In this document: piece by piece, positions 43,662 through 52,439 of the stretch
How positions within the stretch are numbered: the stretch's first letter is position 1
Layout: each line of letters starts with the position of its first letter
From: Sinorhizobium medicae
GTDB taxonomy: Bacteria > Pseudomonadota > Alphaproteobacteria > Rhizobiales > Rhizobiaceae
Reading direction: 5' to 3'
DNA length: 64,000 bases
NCBI RefSeq assembly: GCF_007827695.1
Contig: NZ_VITA01000005.1
Location: 352,799 to 416,798, forward strand
The notes under the pieces: model-generated
What the model saw: the letters and a program-made list of their open reading frames with translations, nothing else
Told to the model about the DNA's origin: nothing
The model's database searches: none
Program-made: the position numbers and the translations under genes

Positions 43662-44588
43662 ATGATCGTTTGCTGCGGAGAGGCCCTGATCGACATGCTG
43701 CCGCGGGAGACGACGGCGGGCGAGAGCGCCTTTGCGCCCTATGCGGGCGGCGCGATCTTCAACACGGCCATCGCGCTTGGCCGGCTCGGCGTCCCCACCG
43801 GCTTTTTCACCGGCCTTTCGGACGATATGTTCGGCGACATCCTGCGCGCGACGCTCAAGGCCGCGAATGTCGATTTCGCTCCCTGCGCGACGCTGCCGCT
43901 GCACACGACGCTCGCCTTCGTGAAACTCGTCAACGGGCACGCAAGCTATGCCTTTTTCGATGAGAACACGGCGGGGCGGATGATAACGACCGAGCACCTT
44001 CCGGCGCTCGGCGATTTCTGCGAGGCGCTGCATTTCGGTGCGATCAGCCTCATTCCCGAGCCATGCGGCTCCACTTACGAGGCGCTGATGGCGCGGGAAC
44101 ACGAAAAGCGCGTAATCTCCTTCGATCCCAATATCCGGCCCGGCTTCATCAAGGACCGAAACGCGCATGTCGCCCGCATGAACCGCATGGCGGCCATGTC
44201 GGATATCGTCAAGTTCTCCGACGAAGATCTCGCCTGGTTCGGAATGGAGGGCGACCATGACGCACTCGCAGCCGAATGGCTCAAGCGTGGCCCGAAGCTG
44301 GTGCTGATCACCCGGGGCGCCGATGGTGCCGTGGGTTACACGAACGACCATAAGGTCGAAGTCGAAAGCGAGCGCGTCGAGGTCGTCGACACGGTCGGCG
44401 CGGGTGACACTTTCGATGCCGGCGTTCTGGCCTCGCTGAAGTTCGGTAACCTGCTGACCAAGGAAAATATAGCAGGCTTGAGGGACGAGGACATTTACCG
44501 GGCTGTGGCGCTCGGAGCGAAAGCTGCGGCGGTCACCGTCTCGCGCGCGGGCGCCAACCCGCCGTGGCGACACGAACTCGGACTTTAA
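43662..44588 (+). CDS. frk: PfkB-family fructokinase
   Basis: Ribokinase-fold sugar kinase of 308 residues. It has the N-terminal signature MIVCCGEALIDMLP, PYAGGAIFNTAIALGRLG near residue 30, and the catalytic DTVGAGDTFDAG (about 244-255) with the anion hole and base aspartate. Fructose is the likely substrate, because the frc fructose transporter lies 2 kb upstream and phosphoglucose isomerase directly downstream, together feeding the Entner-Doudoroff pathway. GGGGAGGA favours the ATG at 43662 over that at 43656. A good terminator follows at 44664. Confidence 0.85.
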   Translation: MIVCCGEALIDMLPRETTAGESAFAPYAGGAIFNTAIALGRLGVPTGFFTGLSDDMFGDILRATLKAANVDFAPCATLPLHTTLAFVKLVNGHASYAFFDENTAGRMITTEHLPALGDFCEALHFGAISLIPEPCGSTYEALMAREHEKRVISFDPNIRPGFIKDRNAHVARMNRMAAMSDIVKFSDEDLAWFGMEGDHDALAAEWLKRGPKLVLITRGADGAVGYTNDHKVEVESERVEVVDTVGAGDTFDAGVLASLKFGNLLTKENIAGLRDEDIYRAVALGAKAAAVTVSRAGANPPWRHELGL

Positions 44589-44663
44589 TTCCGCGCGCGC
44601 CGCCGACGCGAGGCTGCTGGATTCCTGTGACAAGCACGGGAATGATGGGGAGAAGGAAATGTT

Positions 44664-44695
44664 GAGGCGCCGACTGGAACAGCGCCTCGATTTTT
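44664..44695 (+). terminator. Rho-independent terminator of frk
   Basis: Perfect arms GAGGCGC (44664-44670) and GCGCCTC (44682-44688), loop of 11 bases, then GATTTTT. It lies between the convergent frk and pgi genes, 76 bases after the frk stop. Confidence 0.82.
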
Positions 44696-44699
44696 CCAA

Positions 44700-46325
44700 T
44701 CAGCGGGCCGCTTTCAAGAGCGCGGCAACGAGGCCGGCAGTCGAGGAATCGTGGCCCTCGGCGCTTTCCCTGCCTTCAACGACGGGCAGCAGGCCGGTCG
44801 CCAGTTCCTTGCCGAGCTCGACGCCCCACTGGTCGAAGGAATTGATGTTGAAGAGGGCGCCTTCGACAAATACGCGATGCTCGTAAAGAGCTATCAGGCG
44901 ACCGAGCGCGAAGGGATCAAGCTGATCATATACGATGGTCAGCGACGGCCGGTTGCCGGTGAAGACGCGATGCGGCGCGATTTTGTCGGCCTTCGCTTCG
45001 TCCATGCCCTTCGATGTCAGCTGCGCCTTGGCTTCCGCCAGAGTGCGCCCTTTCATCAGCGCTTCCGATTGCGCCAGGCAGTTTGCGATCAGGAGCTGGT
45101 GCTGATGGCGAAGGTCCTTCTCGTGGCCCTTCGCTGCAATCATGAATTCGGCGGGGATAATGTCGGTTCCCTGATGAATCAGCTGATAAAAGGCATGCTG
45201 ACCGTTGGTGCCGGGTTCGCCCCAGACGACGGGACCCGTCGAGAATTCGACTGGCTGGCTCTCGAGCGTCACGCCCTTGCCGTTCGATTCCATGTCGAGT
45301 TGCTGCAGATAGGCCGGAAAGCGCGTCAGCCGCTGATCGTAGGGCAGGATCGCCCGCGACGGATAGCCGAGAACATTTCGATTATAGAAACCGATGAGCC
45401 CGAGCAGCACGGGTATGTTCTGGCGAAGCGGCGCTGCGCGGAAATGCTCATCCATCGAATGGCCACCGTCGAGGAAGCGGCCGAAGTTCTCTTTGCCGAT
45501 TGCGATCATCAGCGGCAGCCCGATCGCCGACCAGATGGAATAACGTCCGCCGACCCAATCCCAGAAGCCGAAGACGCGGGCGGCATTGATGCCGAAGGCA
45601 CCGACCTTGTCGAGGGCAGTGGAGACGGCCGCAAAATGATGGCCGACCGCCGCCTCGCCGAGCTTGCCGGCAATGAAGGCACGGGCGGTCGCCGCATTGG
45701 TCATCGTCTCGATCGTGGTGAAGGTTTTGGAGGCGACGATGAAGAGAGAGGTTTCGGCATCGAGGAGTTTCAGCGTGTCGGCGATATGGGCGCCGTCGAC
45801 GTTGGAAACGAAGTGCAGCCGCGGCCCGTCGTGGAATGGGGCGAGCGCCAGCGTGGCCATGACCGGACCGAGGTCGGAGCCGCCGATGCCGATATTGACG
45901 ACATCGGTGATCTTCTTGCCGGTGGCGCCCTTCAAGTCTCCGGAGCGGACGTGGTCAGCGAACCTGCCCATAGCCTCAAGCACGGCTTTGACGTCCGGCA
46001 CGACGTTCTTCCCGTCCACGAGGACAGGCCGGTTCGACCTGTTCCGGAGCGCCGTATGCAGAACCGCGCGCTCCTCGGTGATGTTGATGATATCGCCGCG
46101 GAACATGGCATCCCGCTTTTCCTCGACCTTCGCCGCCTTGGCGAGCGCTTCGAGACCGTCGATGATCCTGTCGTTCACCGCGCATTTGGAATAGTCGAAG
46201 AGGAGATCGTCGAGCGCCGTGCTGAAGCGCGAGAAGCGGTTCGGATCGGCCGCGAAGGCGGCACGGATATCGGTCGCATCGGTCTCGCGTGCAGTGGCTT
46301 TCAGATTTTCGACAAGCGCTTTCAT
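44700..46325 (-). CDS. pgi: Glucose-6-phosphate isomerase
   Basis: Interconverts glucose 6-phosphate and fructose 6-phosphate in the cytoplasm. The 541-residue protein has the usual length and signatures: [13 protein letters not shown] (about residues 148-160), [16 protein letters not shown] (about 262-277) with catalytic residues nearby, and the C-terminal [16 protein letters not shown] precedes the ATG at 46325. It runs convergent with frk; together with the frc transporter they connect fructose uptake to hexose-phosphate metabolism. fadD follows 182 bases upstream on the same strand with its own terminator. Confidence 0.97.
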   Translation of the reverse strand: MKALVENLKATARETDATDIRAAFAADPNRFSRFSTALDDLLFDYSKCAVNDRIIDGLEALAKAAKVEEKRDAMFRGDIINITEERAVLHTALRNRSNRPVLVDGKNVVPDVKAVLEAMGRFADHVRSGDLKGATGKKITDVVNIGIGGSDLGPVMATLALAPFHDGPRLHFVSNVDGAHIADTLKLLDAETSLFIVASKTFTTIETMTNAATARAFIAGKLGEAAVGHHFAAVSTALDKVGAFGINAARVFGFWDWVGGRYSIWSAIGLPLMIAIGKENFGRFLDGGHSMDEHFRAAPLRQNIPVLLGLIGFYNRNVLGYPSRAILPYDQRLTRFPAYLQQLDMESNGKGVTLESQPVEFSTGPVVWGEPGTNGQHAFYQLIHQGTDIIPAEFMIAAKGHEKDLRHQHQLLIANCLAQSEALMKGRTLAEAKAQLTSKGMDEAKADKIAPHRVFTGNRPSLTIVYDQLDPFALGRLIALYEHRVFVEGALFNINSFDQWGVELGKELATGLLPVVEGRESAEGHDSSTAGLVAALLKAAR

Positions 46326-46438
46326 CGCAGGGCTCCTTGCATCGCAACTGGGGCAATAGAATTCGGGCATCGGAAATTGGCTGCGATAGCTAGTCGGTTT
46401 AACCGCGGCAAATCAAGGGCGGGTGCTGCGCTGCAGCG

Positions 46439-46467
46439 AAAAAAGCGGATGGCTCCTCCCTCATCCG
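46439..46467 (-). terminator. Rho-independent terminator of fadD
   Basis: Read leftward, arms CGGATG and CATCCG enclose a 10-base loop and are followed by C and six T residues. It lies 50 bases after the fadD stop and before pgi, so the two genes are separate transcription units. Confidence 0.72.
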
Positions 46468-46516
46468 GCCGCCGCCATACTTTCAACGGTGGAGAGAGCA
46501 GTGGGGGCTTGCGGCG

Positions 46517-48217
46517 CTAGCCGCGCAAGTCCTTGCGCAGGATCTTGCCGACATTCGATTTCGGCAGTTCGGTGCGGACTTCCACGAAACGCGGCCGCTT
46601 GTAGTTGGTAAGACTGGCTGCGCAGTGGCGCTTGATCTCTTCTTCAGTGAGATTCGGATCCTTAAGCACGACGAAGAGCTTGACCGCTTCGCCGGAATGC
46701 GGATCGGCAATACCGATTGCGGCACATTCGAGAATGCCGGGATGGGTCGCCGCCACCTCTTCGATCTCGTTCGGGAACACGTTGAACCCCGAGACGAGAA
46801 TCATATCCTTCTTGCGATCGACGATCTTGGTGAGCCCCTCGGTGTTCATGAAGCCGACATCGCCGGTCCGGAAGAAGCCGTCCGGCGAAATGGCTTTCGC
46901 CGTTTCCTCGGGGCGCTGCCAGTAACCTGCCATCACCTGCGGCCCGCGGATGCATATTTCGCCGACTTCACCCAAGGGGAGGGTATTTCCGTCCTCGTCG
47001 CGGATCTCCACCTCCGTCGAGGGCAGCGGTATGCCGATCGTGCCGGTGAAGTCGTCGGTATCGAGGCGATTGGCGGTCGCGACGGGCGATGTCTCCGAAA
47101 GCCCGTAGCCCTCGTGGATAGGGCAGCCCGTCATTTCCAGCCAGCGTTCGGCGACCGGTCGCTGCACTGCCATCCCGCCGCCGAAGGTCAGGATCAGCGA
47201 CGAGAAGTCCACCTTGCGGAACTCGGCATTGTTCATCAACGCATTGAACAGTGTGTTCAGGCCCGGGAAAATGTTCGTCCGGTACTTTCCGAGTTCCTTG
47301 ACGAAGGCGGGAATGTCGCGCGGATTCGGTATCAAGATATTGTTGCCGCCGGTCGCAAGACCCATCAGCGAATTCACCGTAAGCGCGAAGATGTGATAGA
47401 GCGGCAGCGCGCACATGAAGGTGAGGCTTTCCGGGCGCGGCTTGCGCAGGAAGGCCGTGTTCAGCCACAGTTCCATCTGGGCCATGTTGGAAAGAAGATT
47501 GGCGTGCGTCAGCGTTGCGCCCTTGGAAACGCCGGTGGTGCCACCGGTATATTGCAGGAAGGCGATATCCGACGGTGCCACGTTCGCCCGCTTGAAGCCG
47601 AGTTTCGCTCCCCTGGCAAGAACCGCCCCGAACGAAAGATGTCCGGGAATCGACCAGGCGGGGACGAGCTTCTTGACGCGGCGCACCACCAGATTGACGA
47701 TCAACCCTTTTGCGCCGAGCATGTCGCCCATGCTGGCGACCACCACATGCTTGACCGCCGTGCGGGCAAGAACCTGCTCGACAGTATGCGCGAAGTTCTC
47801 AAGCACGAAGATCGCCTTGGCGCCGGAGTCGACCAGCTGATGCTCCAGTTCGCGCGGCGTATAGAGCGGATTGACGTTGACGACGGTGAAGCCGGCTCGC
47901 AGGATTCCATAGACGATGACGGGATTTTGCAGGACATTGGGCATCATCACCGCGACCCTGTCGCCCTTCGCAAGACCCAGCGACTGCAGCCAGGCGCCGA
48001 TCTTTGCCGAATACGCATTGAGGTCCGAGAAGGTCAGCGCCTTTCCCATGCAGGTGAATGCGGGCCGCCAGGAATGTTGCGCGACCGCATGATCGAAAAA
48101 TTCTCCGATGGAACGATAGGTGAGAGGGCCGATCTCGGCAGGCACGCCCGGCGGGTATGATGCGAGCCAGATCTTCGCCGTGCTGGAACCTGCCTGCTGC
48201 GTACTTGCTTCCGCCAT
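46517..48217 (-). CDS. fadD: Long-chain fatty-acid-CoA ligase
   Basis: Activates fatty acids to acyl-CoA with ATP, feeding beta-oxidation at the inner membrane. The 566-residue enzyme has the AMP-binding motif YTGGTTGVSKGATLTH (about 212-227), GYGLSETSP (about 372-380) and the hinge YWQR...DGFFRTGDVGF with DRKKDMILVSGFNVFPNEIE (about 470-489). In S. meliloti, FadD also affects swarming and nodulation. The start at 48217 (MAEASTQQ) has a strong GGAGGGAGGAAGG; the open frame further upstream is not coding-like. A TTGACG...CGTCAA operator lies about 130 bases upstream. Confidence 0.95.
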   Translation of the reverse strand: MAEASTQQAGSSTAKIWLASYPPGVPAEIGPLTYRSIGEFFDHAVAQHSWRPAFTCMGKALTFSDLNAYSAKIGAWLQSLGLAKGDRVAVMMPNVLQNPVIVYGILRAGFTVVNVNPLYTPRELEHQLVDSGAKAIFVLENFAHTVEQVLARTAVKHVVVASMGDMLGAKGLIVNLVVRRVKKLVPAWSIPGHLSFGAVLARGAKLGFKRANVAPSDIAFLQYTGGTTGVSKGATLTHANLLSNMAQMELWLNTAFLRKPRPESLTFMCALPLYHIFALTVNSLMGLATGGNNILIPNPRDIPAFVKELGKYRTNIFPGLNTLFNALMNNAEFRKVDFSSLILTFGGGMAVQRPVAERWLEMTGCPIHEGYGLSETSPVATANRLDTDDFTGTIGIPLPSTEVEIRDEDGNTLPLGEVGEICIRGPQVMAGYWQRPEETAKAISPDGFFRTGDVGFMNTEGLTKIVDRKKDMILVSGFNVFPNEIEEVAATHPGILECAAIGIADPHSGEAVKLFVVLKDPNLTEEEIKRHCAASLTNYKRPRFVEVRTELPKSNVGKILRKDLRG

Positions 48218-48738
48218 GACCTTCCTCCCTCCGATCGCCAAATAAACGGCCGTCATGACGGCGGAGAAAAATCCCTCCCGATCATCCTCTCCGTCGAAGA
48301 TGCTGCTTTTAGCTCGCCTCTTCAAGCCGTAATCGGAATTATATAACTTTGACGTAAACGTCAACAATCGGCCGCTATCGACGCCTGCGGGATTAGCCGG
48401 GGGCATCGGCGCCGTTCTCGGGATTGCCGGTTTAGGCATCTTCCATGCTTCGGTGCTGCCGGGCTGCGGAGCGGGCAGGCTGACGGAATTCGAAAAGCGC
48501 GATCGCGGCTTAAATCTCCCTGTCACGTCGCCTTGTTAATGCGGGATAGAAAGAATTTCCCGGCTTTCGATCCGACCTGAAGGCATCGTAATCTCTATGA
48601 AAGCGCACCAATTTCGATGTAAGGCACCTAATCGGCGCGGGCCGCCATGATTGCGCCGGAAACCGCGTTCAGCGGAGGGAAACAAAGCTGGCAAGGGTTC
48701 GGGTTTGCTGTAAGGTTGTGAGAGACGGAGGAGTACTG
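48218..48738. other. 521-base divergent region fadD / AI-2E permease
   Basis: No gene recognised on either strand. The fadD-proximal half carries the TTGACG/CGTCAA palindrome at 48349-48364, next to an AT-rich stretch (AATTATATAAC) likely to be the fadD promoter. The other half is ordinary GC-rich spacer with a GGCGC/GCGCC pair near 48640. GGAGGAG at 48727-48733 serves the permease start. Confidence 0.5.
48345..48364. promoter_or_regulatory. Operator-like palindrome upstream of fadD
   Basis: AACTTTGACG followed directly by TAAACGTCAA; the inner TTGACG-TAAA-CGTCAA is a palindrome with perfect six-base arms. The same two half-sites occur before the nitronate monooxygenase gene at 53466. The shape resembles operators of fatty-acid and branched-chain amino acid degradation regulators (LiuR/FadR-like), from memory. 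Confidence 0.6.
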
Positions 48739-49914
48739 GTGCAATTGGGCAATCGCGAACGAGAAAACCTTCCCGTGGAGCCGCGGCTCTTCGGGCAGCC
48801 CGCACACTCACGGTCCGCCCTCGTCGTGCCGATCTCGGCCGCCCGGTGGTTGCTCGTCCTCGTTCTGCTTGCCGGCGTCTATTTCTTTCACGGTTTCCTC
48901 GTTCCGGTCCTCGCGGCGGTCGTCATCGGCTTCGCGAGCTGGCCGATCTACTGGCGGATGCTTCAGGCCCTGAACGGCAACCGTACGCTCGCCGCGACGA
49001 TCGCCCTCATTTGCGTGGTCGCCTTCATCGTCGTGCCGATTTCGCTTGCCGCGATCTATGCCGTGGACGAAGTGCGCAGCGGGCTCGTCTGGGCCGTCGA
49101 GACCAACGCGAACGGCGCTCCCGCGCCCGCCTGGCTCGCAACGATCCCGGCGGTAGGCGCGTGGCTGGGCGAGCAATGGGTCAAAAATGTCGGGCATCCA
49201 GGCGCTCTCGGAGAATTGGTGCAGCTCGTCAGTGGCTCCAACATCGGCAATATTTATCGCGGCGTGCTCGTGGTCGGCGCCTCTGCCTTCCAATCCTTTC
49301 TGACGCTCCTGTTCATGCTGATCACGCTGTTCTTCGTCTACCGGGACGGCCATTCCTTTTCAAAGCAGCTCGATCACCTTGGCGAGCGGATCTTTCCGAT
49401 GCGCTGGGAACGCCTGTCCCGCGTGGTGCCCCTTACGATCAGCTCGACGGTCACCGGCATGGGCATCATCGCGATCGGCGAAGGGATCGTGCTCGGCGTC
49501 GCCTATTGGCTCGCCGGCGTGCCCTCGCCCGTCACGCTCGGCATCATCACCGGCCTCATGGCGCTTGTGCCGGGCGGCGCACCGCTCTGCTTCACGCTCG
49601 TTTCGGTCTATCTCGTCGCAAGCGGTTCGCCTATCCACGGGATCGCGCTGTTCACCTGGGGAACGACGGAGCTCTTCATCGTAGACAAGACATTGCGCCC
49701 GAGGCTTGTCGGCGGGCCGATCAAGCTTCCCTTCCTGCCGACCTTTTTCGGCCTGGTCGGGGGCGTCAAGACGATGGGTTTCCTCGGCCTCTTCGTCGGT
49801 CCGGTGCTGATGGCGCTGCTCGTCGCCATCTGGCGCGAATGGCTGCGCGAGGTGACAAGCCAACCGGAGCCGGCCGACGACAAGATCTCCAGGGTGGATC
49901 TTTCCGTCAAGTGA
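48739..49914 (+). CDS. AI-2E (PerM/TqsA)-family membrane protein
   Basis: A 391-residue inner-membrane protein of the AI-2E transporter family with about seven or eight helices: a basic N-terminal tail, paired helices at about 35-75, a large extracytoplasmic insert (about 95-175), then helices to residue 375. The family motif region VPGGAPLCFTL, near 280, is present. Members export autoinducer-2 or transport sodium/protons; the substrate is unknown here. It begins at the GTG at 48739, five bases after GGAGGAG. Downstream after 95 bases comes the phospholipid gene trio; a functional tie is not evident. Confidence 0.82.
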   Translation: MQLGNRERENLPVEPRLFGQPAHSRSALVVPISAARWLLVLVLLAGVYFFHGFLVPVLAAVVIGFASWPIYWRMLQALNGNRTLAATIALICVVAFIVVPISLAAIYAVDEVRSGLVWAVETNANGAPAPAWLATIPAVGAWLGEQWVKNVGHPGALGELVQLVSGSNIGNIYRGVLVVGASAFQSFLTLLFMLITLFFVYRDGHSFSKQLDHLGERIFPMRWERLSRVVPLTISSTVTGMGIIAIGEGIVLGVAYWLAGVPSPVTLGIITGLMALVPGGAPLCFTLVSVYLVASGSPIHGIALFTWGTTELFIVDKTLRPRLVGGPIKLPFLPTFFGLVGGVKTMGFLGLFVGPVLMALLVAIWREWLREVTSQPEPADDKISRVDLSVK

Positions 49915-50009
49915 GAGCGGAATTGACGGCCACGCGGCTGTATGGCATTGCGTTGAAGTTGTTTTAGGACGAATTGCAATCTTTAATTCGTAGGTCGTAT
50001 TCCTCGCAC

Positions 50010-50675
50010 ATGAGTGTCGTACCTAACGGCGAAGACGCAGAAGGCCCGGCCGCGGATCGGCGCCCCGTCGCCGCGCGCGACAGCGGTTTTGCGCGTCGAC
50101 TGACGGCGGTGCTCCTGAAGACCGCGATCACGCCGAACCAGATATCGCTCGCCAGCGTCGCCTTTGCCGCGCTTGGGGCGGTGGCTCTGTTTTGGGCGGT
50201 CCGCTGGCCGGTTCTGTATCTCGCGGTGCTCGCCGCTGTCCAGCTGCGCCTCCTGTGCAACCTTCTCGACGGTATGGTGGCGGTCGAGGGCGGGCGCGGA
50301 TCGCCGGTTGGAGCGCTCTATAACGAGTTTCCCGACCGGGTCGCGGACACCTTGCTCATCGTCGCACTCGGTTATGCCGCCGGCGCGGGATGGCTCGGCT
50401 GGGCGGGGGCGCTTGCGGCCGCCTTGACGGCCTATGTGCGCGTCTTCGGCGGATCGCTCGGCCAGGCTCAGGACTTCCGCGGTCCCATGGCGAAACAGCA
50501 CCGCATGGCGCTGATGAGCCTCGCTTGCGTGCTGGCATTAGGGGAAGCATTTCTGATGACGGAGCACTTCGTGCTCTATACGACGGCGTGGATCATCCTT
50601 GCCGGTTCGCTCCTGACATGTTTCGCCCGCACGCGGGCCATCGTTTCCCGCATCCGGGGAGAGACGAAACCGTGA
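50010..50675 (+). CDS. CDP-alcohol phosphatidyltransferase-like protein with altered active-site motif
   Basis: A 221-residue membrane protein of the CDP-alcohol phosphatidyltransferase family with about six helices. The canonical motif D-x2-DG-x2-AR-x8-G-x3-D-x3-D reads here N-x2-DG-x2-AV-x8-G-x3-N-x3-D (LLDGMVAVEGG...GALYNEFPD, about residues 91-118). So two metal-binding aspartates are asparagines and the arginine is valine. It may transfer an unusual head group, or lack classical activity. The ATG at 50010 has no clear ribosome site. Its stop overlaps the GTG of the PlsC-like gene, and a CdsA-like gene follows, so three lipid enzymes form one operon. Confidence 0.8.
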   Translation: MSVVPNGEDAEGPAADRRPVAARDSGFARRLTAVLLKTAITPNQISLASVAFAALGAVALFWAVRWPVLYLAVLAAVQLRLLCNLLDGMVAVEGGRGSPVGALYNEFPDRVADTLLIVALGYAAGAGWLGWAGALAAALTAYVRVFGGSLGQAQDFRGPMAKQHRMALMSLACVLALGEAFLMTEHFVLYTTAWIILAGSLLTCFARTRAIVSRIRGETKP

Positions 50676-51283
50676 TCGACCTCGCGCTGATCGGTCTCAC
50701 GCGGTTCATCGTCGGCGGGCAGGCGCGTTGGACGGGCTCGTTGCCAGAGATGCGCCAGCGGATCTATTTCGCCAATCACTCCAGCCATCTCGATACCCTT
50801 CTGATCTGGTCGGCGTTGCCGCGCGGGCTGCGTGCGTCGACGCATCCGATTGCCGCAGCGGACTATTGGGGGAAGGGGATCGTCAGGCGTCATATAGGTG
50901 TCAAGGTGCTGAACGGCGTCCTCATCGAGCGCTCGACACAGGGGCCGCCTGGAGCGGCGCTCGCTCCGTTGCGTAACGTGCTCTCCGAGGGCGAGTCGCT
51001 CATCCTGTTCCCCGAAGGCTCGCGTGGCAGCGAGCGGCTGCCGGGGCCTTTCAAGAGCGGGCTTTACTGGCTGTCGCAAGAATTCCCCGATGTGCAACTG
51101 GTCCCGACCTATCTGGACAATCCTTCGCGCGCTTTTCCGAAGGGCACGTTTTTGCCTGTCCCCATCAGTTGCACCGTGCGTTTCGGCCCTCCGCTTGTGC
51201 GTCACGCCGGTGAAGAGAAGGACGCATTCCTCGAACGCGCCCGCGCAGCGGTGTCTGCACTCGCGCCGGACTCCCTCGGATGA
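50672..51283 (+). CDS. PlsC-like 1-acyl-sn-glycerol-3-phosphate acyltransferase
   Basis: A 203-residue membrane-associated acyltransferase with the catalytic H-x4-D motif in FANHSSHLDT (about residues 33-42) and the phosphate-binding FPEGSRG (about 114-120). It should acylate lysophosphatidate or a related lysolipid. Translation begins at the GTG at 50672, overlapping the previous TGA (GTGA). The protein is shorter than housekeeping PlsC (about 240-250 residues), lacking much of the N-terminal membrane helix. The next gene, CdsA-like, begins seven bases after its stop. Confidence 0.85.
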   Translation: MIDLALIGLTRFIVGGQARWTGSLPEMRQRIYFANHSSHLDTLLIWSALPRGLRASTHPIAAADYWGKGIVRRHIGVKVLNGVLIERSTQGPPGAALAPLRNVLSEGESLILFPEGSRGSERLPGPFKSGLYWLSQEFPDVQLVPTYLDNPSRAFPKGTFLPVPISCTVRFGPPLVRHAGEEKDAFLERARAAVSALAPDSLG

Positions 51284-51290
51284 GCACGCC

Positions 51291-52232
51291 ATGTCCTTGA
51301 GCGACAAACTTCTTATCCTCTTTGGCGGCGTAGGCGCCCTTCTCGGCGCGGCATCATTGATCGGCTTTGTGCTTTCGCGCCGCGCGACGTCTGAAACGGG
51401 GCGGGCGACGATCGACAATCTCAATGCCCGTATCAGGGCATGGTGGGTGATGATCGCCATCTTCGCGGTGAGTTTCGCTCTCGGGCGTGGGGTGACGATG
51501 GTGCTTTTTGCGCTCACCTCCTTCTACACGCTGCGCGAATTCGTCTCGCTGACGCCGACGCGTGCAGCCGATCACCTGCCGCTCGTTGCAGCATTCTACG
51601 TTCTGCTGCCGCTTCAGTACTGGCTGATCTCGATCGACTGGTATGCGCTTTTCACCATTCTCATACCGGTCTACGGCTTCCTGCTCCTGCCGAGCCTCGC
51701 CGCGCTCAAGGGCGACACGGAGCAGTTCCTGCTGCGCGTCTCGCGGATCCAGTGGGGCCTGATGCTGACCGTCTATTGCATCAGCCACGCGCCGGCGCTC
51801 CTGACACTCGACATCCCCGGCCGCCCGGGCGAGGGCTTCCTGCTCCTCTTCTTTCTCATCACCATCGCTCAGTTCAGCGATGTCATGCAGTACGTCTTCG
51901 GCAAGCTGTTCGGCCGGACGAAGATCGCGCCCGTCGTCAGCCCCTCGAAAACGGCCGAAGGACTTGTCGGCGGCGGCCTATCGGCCGTGGCTGCCGGCGC
52001 CGCGCTCTGGTGGATAACGCCCTTCACGCCCCTGGAGGCGGCGGCGATGGCTTTCGCCATCGTTGCCATGGGTTTCCTCGGCGGCCTCGCACTTTCGGCC
52101 GTGAAGCGCTCGATGGCCGTGAAGGACTGGGGTTCCATGATCAGCGGTCACGGCGGCGTGCTCGACCGCATGGATTCACTGAGCTTCGCGGCGCCGGTTT
52201 TCTTTCACCTGACGCGATATTTTTATACGTGA
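51291..52232 (+). CDS. CdsA-like phosphatidate cytidylyltransferase
   Basis: A 313-residue polytopic membrane enzyme predicted to make CDP-diacylglycerol from phosphatidate and CTP. The CDS signature is complete near the C-terminus (S-x-x-KR-x4-KDWG...GHGG-x-x-DR-x-D, about residues 265-291). About eight helices precede it. It is probably not the housekeeping CdsA, which in alphaproteobacteria normally sits beside the undecaprenyl-diphosphate synthase and dxr genes; here it closes a cluster of PlsC-like and CDP-alcohol-transferase-like genes. E. coli ynbAB shows a comparable pairing. Confidence 0.88.
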   Translation: MSLSDKLLILFGGVGALLGAASLIGFVLSRRATSETGRATIDNLNARIRAWWVMIAIFAVSFALGRGVTMVLFALTSFYTLREFVSLTPTRAADHLPLVAAFYVLLPLQYWLISIDWYALFTILIPVYGFLLLPSLAALKGDTEQFLLRVSRIQWGLMLTVYCISHAPALLTLDIPGRPGEGFLLLFFLITIAQFSDVMQYVFGKLFGRTKIAPVVSPSKTAEGLVGGGLSAVAAGAALWWITPFTPLEAAAMAFAIVAMGFLGGLALSAVKRSMAVKDWGSMISGHGGVLDRMDSLSFAAPVFFHLTRYFYT

Positions 52233-52287
52233 GGGTCGCCGGGCGGTGCGTTGGAGCGCGGAATGATTTTGAGTACGGAGAAAAAAT

Positions 52288-52363
52288 TGGTGCCGCTTAC
52301 GTGACTCGAACACGTGACCCCATCATTACGAATGATGTGCTCTACCGACTGAGCTAAAGCGGC
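52288..52363 (-). tRNA. tRNA-Thr (anticodon CGT)
   Basis: A 76-base cloverleaf with encoded CCA. The acceptor arm is GCCGCTT/AAGCGGC, the D-region AGCTCAGTCGGTAGAGC, the anticodon stem CATCA/TGATG with loop TTCGTAA (anticodon CGT, reading ACG), and the T-loop TTCGAGT. A six-T run follows immediately after CCA on the transcribed strand and serves as terminator. It is convergent with the CdsA-like gene. Confidence 0.97.
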
Positions 52364-52439
52364 CCTGGGGGCGGTTCCGCGAAAGCCGCGAAACGAATGT
52401 GAGGCGCTGATAAACGCAAAGCGGCAAGAATTCAAGCCA

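Noticed and set aside
44751-46520. 589-codon rightward frame opposite pgi
   Set aside because: Antisense shadow of a highly expressed, strongly biased gene.
46625-48160. 511-codon rightward frame opposite fadD
   Set aside because: Antisense shadow of fadD with low-complexity composition.
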